A DNA stretch of 64,000 nucleotides, taken from assembly GCA_038210495.1 (NCBI GenBank), contig JBBQWR010000024.1, forward strand, positions 11,330 to 75,329. The letters are read 5' to 3'. The translations under genes and the position numbers were made by a program. Shown piece by piece: positions 61,937 to 64,000 of the stretch (position 1 is its first letter; each line of letters opens with the position of its first letter). The DNA comes from JBBQWR01 sp038210495. Its GTDB lineage: Bacteria > Planctomycetota > Planctomycetia > Pirellulales > DATAWG01. The notes under the pieces were generated by a model. That model worked only from the letters and a program-made list of their open reading frames with translations. It was not told the origin of the DNA and did no database searches.

Positions 61937-62038
61937 TCCGGTGGCCGGGGCCGGACCGAAGGGAAGCCCCGGGACTTGCGGGTACAGTTGACATCGCTCA
62001 CCGGGGCTTCGGCTAAGCGCCTCCAGCCCCGGCCACCC
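61937..62038. repeat. Inverted pair of CCGGGGCTTCGG...CCACCC repeats
   Basis: The right arm (62001-62038) reads CCGGGGCTTCGGCTAAGC then GCCTCCAGCCCCGGCCACCC. The left arm (about 61937-61972) is a degraded inverse copy (GGTGGCCGGGGCCGGA then CCGAAGGGAAGCCCCGGG). Together they form an imperfect inverted repeat between the pirin and PQQ-propeller genes, both minus strand. Confidence 0.75.
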
Positions 62039-62066
62039 GAACGAAAGGCGACTGATCGACGCGGAA

Positions 62067-63356
62067 CTAAGGCGCGGCGGACAAATCGGCGCAGACGATT
62101 TCCTTGTCGTTGCGGGCGAAGACGCATTTGTTCGCGAAACCCGGGTGAGACCAGCAGACCCCGCCCCGCTGACCGAGCTGGTCGGTCGTGGGCTCGATCA
62201 ATTTCGCTCGGCTGATTTCGCGGTAGCCACTTGGCGACAGCGTGGCGATGATCAACTCCCCTCGTTCGTTGAAGAGAAACACCCGCTCGCCGTTGCGGAT
62301 GAAATGGATCGTGGCCCAGCGGGCCTTGGGCACCGCGTCGACGCTTTCCCAAATCCGCTCGCCGGTCTTCGCGTCCAGGCAGCGAAGTTGGCCATAGCTG
62401 TCGACGCCGTAGATATTCTCCCCGTCGAAATAGGGTGTGCTGATAATCGGCTGGATGGCCTGCGTTTTTTGTTCGTCCGGGCCGCGCTTCCGCCATAATT
62501 CCGCGGCTTCGAGCTTTTTGGGATCGAGCCGCGCCATCATCGCCCCATCGTAGAACGACGTCACCAACAGCCGATCGTCGTGAACCACCGGCGAGGCTAC
62601 GTTGATGACCATTCTTGACGGTTTGAAGGGGAGACGCCAATAAACCTCGCCGGTCTTTGGAGCGAGCCCGACTATGTTGTCGCCCGTCCAGCAGACGAGC
62701 ACTCGCTGGCCGGACTGCTCGACGACGATCGGCGCCGAGTACGACGCGCGATCGTCCAAGGCCTTCCATTTTTCTTCGCCGGTGGCTTTGTCGAAGGCGA
62801 CGAGGCAGGCCCGTTCGCCGCCGACTTGCACGATGACAAGATTGCCGTCGACCAGGGGCGCGGCCGCGATGCCCCAGATCGGCATGCGAATTTTATATTC
62901 TTGATTGAGATCGAGCTTCCATAGAACGTCCCCTGTTTTAGCGTCGAAGCAGTGCAAGTTCCCCATCGCGCCCAGGGCAAACGCGCGACCATCGTCGATC
63001 GAGACGGCCGCTCGCGGCCCGGCTTGGTAGCCAATCTTGTACTCGCAGGGATATTTGTAGGACCAGACGGGCTTGCCGCTGCTGGAGTCGAAACAGTGGA
63101 CGCGCTCGATTTGCTCAGGCTCCGCGACCCGGTCGGTGACAAACACGCGACCCTCGGCGATTGTGGGGCCACAGTAACCGGCGCCTACCTCGGCTCGCCA
63201 TTTAATCTTAAGCTGCTTGTCCGGAAACTTTTCGACAATGCCCTTTTCGTGCCAGACGCCGTCGCGCGTCGGGCCGCGCCACTGCGGCCAGTCGTCGGCA
63301 TGGCTTCGCGCGGGATAAATCAGAGACACAAAAACTGTCGTTAGAATGGCCACCAT
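62067..63356 (-). CDS. Secreted PQQ-like beta-propeller protein
   Basis: A 429-residue protein with a signal peptide (AILTTVFVSLIYPARSHA) followed by DDWPQWRGPTRDGVWHEKG, the lead that marks planctomycete and verrucomicrobial PQQ-propeller proteins. Repeated blades end in Asp-Ala-Lys-Thr-Gly or similar turns (FDAKTGDVLWKLDL; FDKATGEEKWKALD; LDAKTGERIWESV), as in BamB. ATG 63356 is chosen since upstream codons up to 63575 run through a repeat. A scaffold or sugar/alcohol-binding role in the periplasm is likely; true PQQ binding cannot be judged. Confidence 0.9.
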   Translation of the reverse strand: MVAILTTVFVSLIYPARSHADDWPQWRGPTRDGVWHEKGIVEKFPDKQLKIKWRAEVGAGYCGPTIAEGRVFVTDRVAEPEQIERVHCFDSSSGKPVWSYKYPCEYKIGYQAGPRAAVSIDDGRAFALGAMGNLHCFDAKTGDVLWKLDLNQEYKIRMPIWGIAAAPLVDGNLVIVQVGGERACLVAFDKATGEEKWKALDDRASYSAPIVVEQSGQRVLVCWTGDNIVGLAPKTGEVYWRLPFKPSRMVINVASPVVHDDRLLVTSFYDGAMMARLDPKKLEAAELWRKRGPDEQKTQAIQPIISTPYFDGENIYGVDSYGQLRCLDAKTGERIWESVDAVPKARWATIHFIRNGERVFLFNERGELIIATLSPSGYREISRAKLIEPTTDQLGQRGGVCWSHPGFANKCVFARNDKEIVCADLSAAP

Positions 63357-63362
63357 TATTCT

Positions 63363-63402
63363 GGGTGGCCCGGGCCGGAGGCGTCCTCGCCGAAGCCCCG
63401 GA
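63363..63402 (-). repeat. CCGGGGCTTCGG...CCACCC repeat, inverted copy
   Basis: On the minus strand this reads CCGGGGCTTCGGCGAGGACG then CCTCCGGCCCGGGCCACCC, the same element as 18701-18740 and 62001-62038. With the copy at 62001 it brackets the PQQ-propeller gene in opposite orientation. It lies in the 5' leader of that gene. Confidence 0.75.
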
Positions 63403-63466
63403 GAGTGGACGGTCCGCAAATTTCGAGCGAGCATTGAACGTCCCGGTTGATGGTGGCGGGGGATTT

Positions 63467-63847
63467 TTAGCCATGTTCCGCGGTCGAAAGCCGCTTGTGG
63501 CGCCCGACTGATTCCGTTGGCTTCAGTTCGCGGGCGAATTGGCGCCGCAGCCGTTTGCTTCGCTCCGGGGTCCAATACTCGGAGAACGCTTTATGCTCCG
63601 CGTCCAGCGACTGCTTTTCATCGCCGATCAGTTTCGAAACGAGCTCGCATCGATCGCCGTCCTTGAATTGTTGAAGCCACTGCGATAACTGCTCGATCGC
63701 CGCTTTGTGGTCGATGATCTTGCCCAACTTTTCCTGCAATTCCGCGAGTTCCAAATAGAGTCGATCGACGAGATAAGGTCCAAACGCGCCAGAGAATATC
63801 TCCATTGCATAGCGAAGCCGTTTGCCGGCGATCCGAAACAAGTGCAA
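63467..63847 (-). pseudogene. C-terminal half of a CHAD-domain protein, 5' truncated
   Basis: The 126-residue frame starts HLFRIAGKRLRYAMEIFSGA, the conserved second-half motif of CHAD domains (H-x-R-I-x-x-KRLRY). It then continues as amphipathic helices (LELAELQEKLGKIIDHKAAI). The frame is open for about 30 more codons upstream (reading ...EEPGAVVLSDLAE), then meets TGA at 63938. No ATG precedes the motif; only TTG codons are available. A full CHAD domain needs about 150 residues more before this point, so the N-terminal half is missing. It may bind polyphosphate if translated. Confidence 0.55.
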
Positions 63848-63965
63848 TTCCGCCAGGTCGCTTAGTACTACAGCGCCAGGTTCCTCTTGGTGAATCTGTC
63901 GGAATCGGCGAGACTTGGTTGGGGTCGGAGGACCGGCTCATGATCGCCTTCCCGGAGAACCAGGT

Positions 63966-64000
63966 ATGGACGCCGTCGAGATTCGTGGTTTGAAACCGAA
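63966..64000 (+). CDS. 5' end of a gene leaving the window
   Basis: ATG 63966 is preceded by CGGAG at a normal distance (about eight bases) and reads MDAVEIRGLKP to the edge. The start resembles ABC ATPases (xxIEIRGLxK), but eleven residues cannot settle it. It would be divergent from the CHAD remnant. Confidence 0.3.
   Translation, partial: MDAVEIRGLKP

Noticed and set aside
61258..62769. 503-residue minus-strand ORF spanning the pirin and PQQ genes
   Set aside because: Arg/Gly-rich alternate frame that runs through two real genes and a repeat. No recognisable domain.

Overview
The window (about 60% G+C or more, no rRNA, tRNA, phage or IS) looks like a chromosomal segment of a planctomycete, probably of Pirellulales type. 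This rests on the sum of several things: a DUF1570 HEATH-motif protein, twin CPNGH zinc-ribbon proteins, secreted planctomycete-style proteins with a CX4CH motif, bacterial tetrahydromethanopterin C1 genes (fae, mtdB), giant secreted membrane proteins, and many dispersed imperfect palindromes between genes. The taxonomic call is inference.

Region by region. 1-736: 5' end of a membrane-anchored coiled-coil protein. 1122-10289: a surface-sugar locus, with a divergent glycosyltransferase carrying an inserted domain, then rfbF, rfbG, a GT2, an SDR (possible paratose synthase), rfbH and rfbE. Together these cover most of the CDP-3,6-dideoxyhexose (paratose/tyvelose) pathway; the RfbH partner reductase is not here. 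10373-16226: pdxJ, dapA, a remnant antitoxin, a YhiN-type flavoprotein and an egtB-egtD ergothioneine pair. 16337-23501: a secreted CX4CH protein, a geranylgeranyl-reductase-like flavoprotein, and a four-gene ABC transporter operon whose binding protein is fused to an OmpA peptidoglycan-binding domain. 23932-31079: secreted, MazG-like, DUF1570, radical SAM, FHA, RsgA and zinc-ribbon proteins. 31185-36015: Gfo/Idh/MocA oxidoreductase, mtdB and fae on the minus strand, divergent from a CAP protein and an ATP-grasp protein. 36073-44323: SDR39U1-like protein, esterase, PhyH dioxygenase, PfkB kinase, an NtrC/sensor-kinase pair and a methyltransferase.

44674-55814 holds the most striking object: two overlapping genes for proteins of 1171 and 2541 residues. 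The second looks like two copies of the first's architecture fused head to tail, with an internal signal-peptide-like segment at the joint. 56153-64000: rimI with a strong terminator, a YfcE-type phosphodiesterase, plsC, a double PepSY-like protein beside an OmpR/sensor-kinase pair, a pirin, a PQQ beta-propeller protein, a CHAD remnant and the first codons of a gene leaving the window.

Intergenic spaces carry at least five unrelated inverted-repeat types. One (TACATAGCCGCGGCATCC arms) occurs three times complete and once as a half. Another (CCGGGGCTTCGG...CCCCGGCCACCC) lies on both sides of the PQQ gene. Start codons were chosen by Shine-Dalgarno spacing and signal-peptide position, so several genes start downstream of the longest possible ORF.
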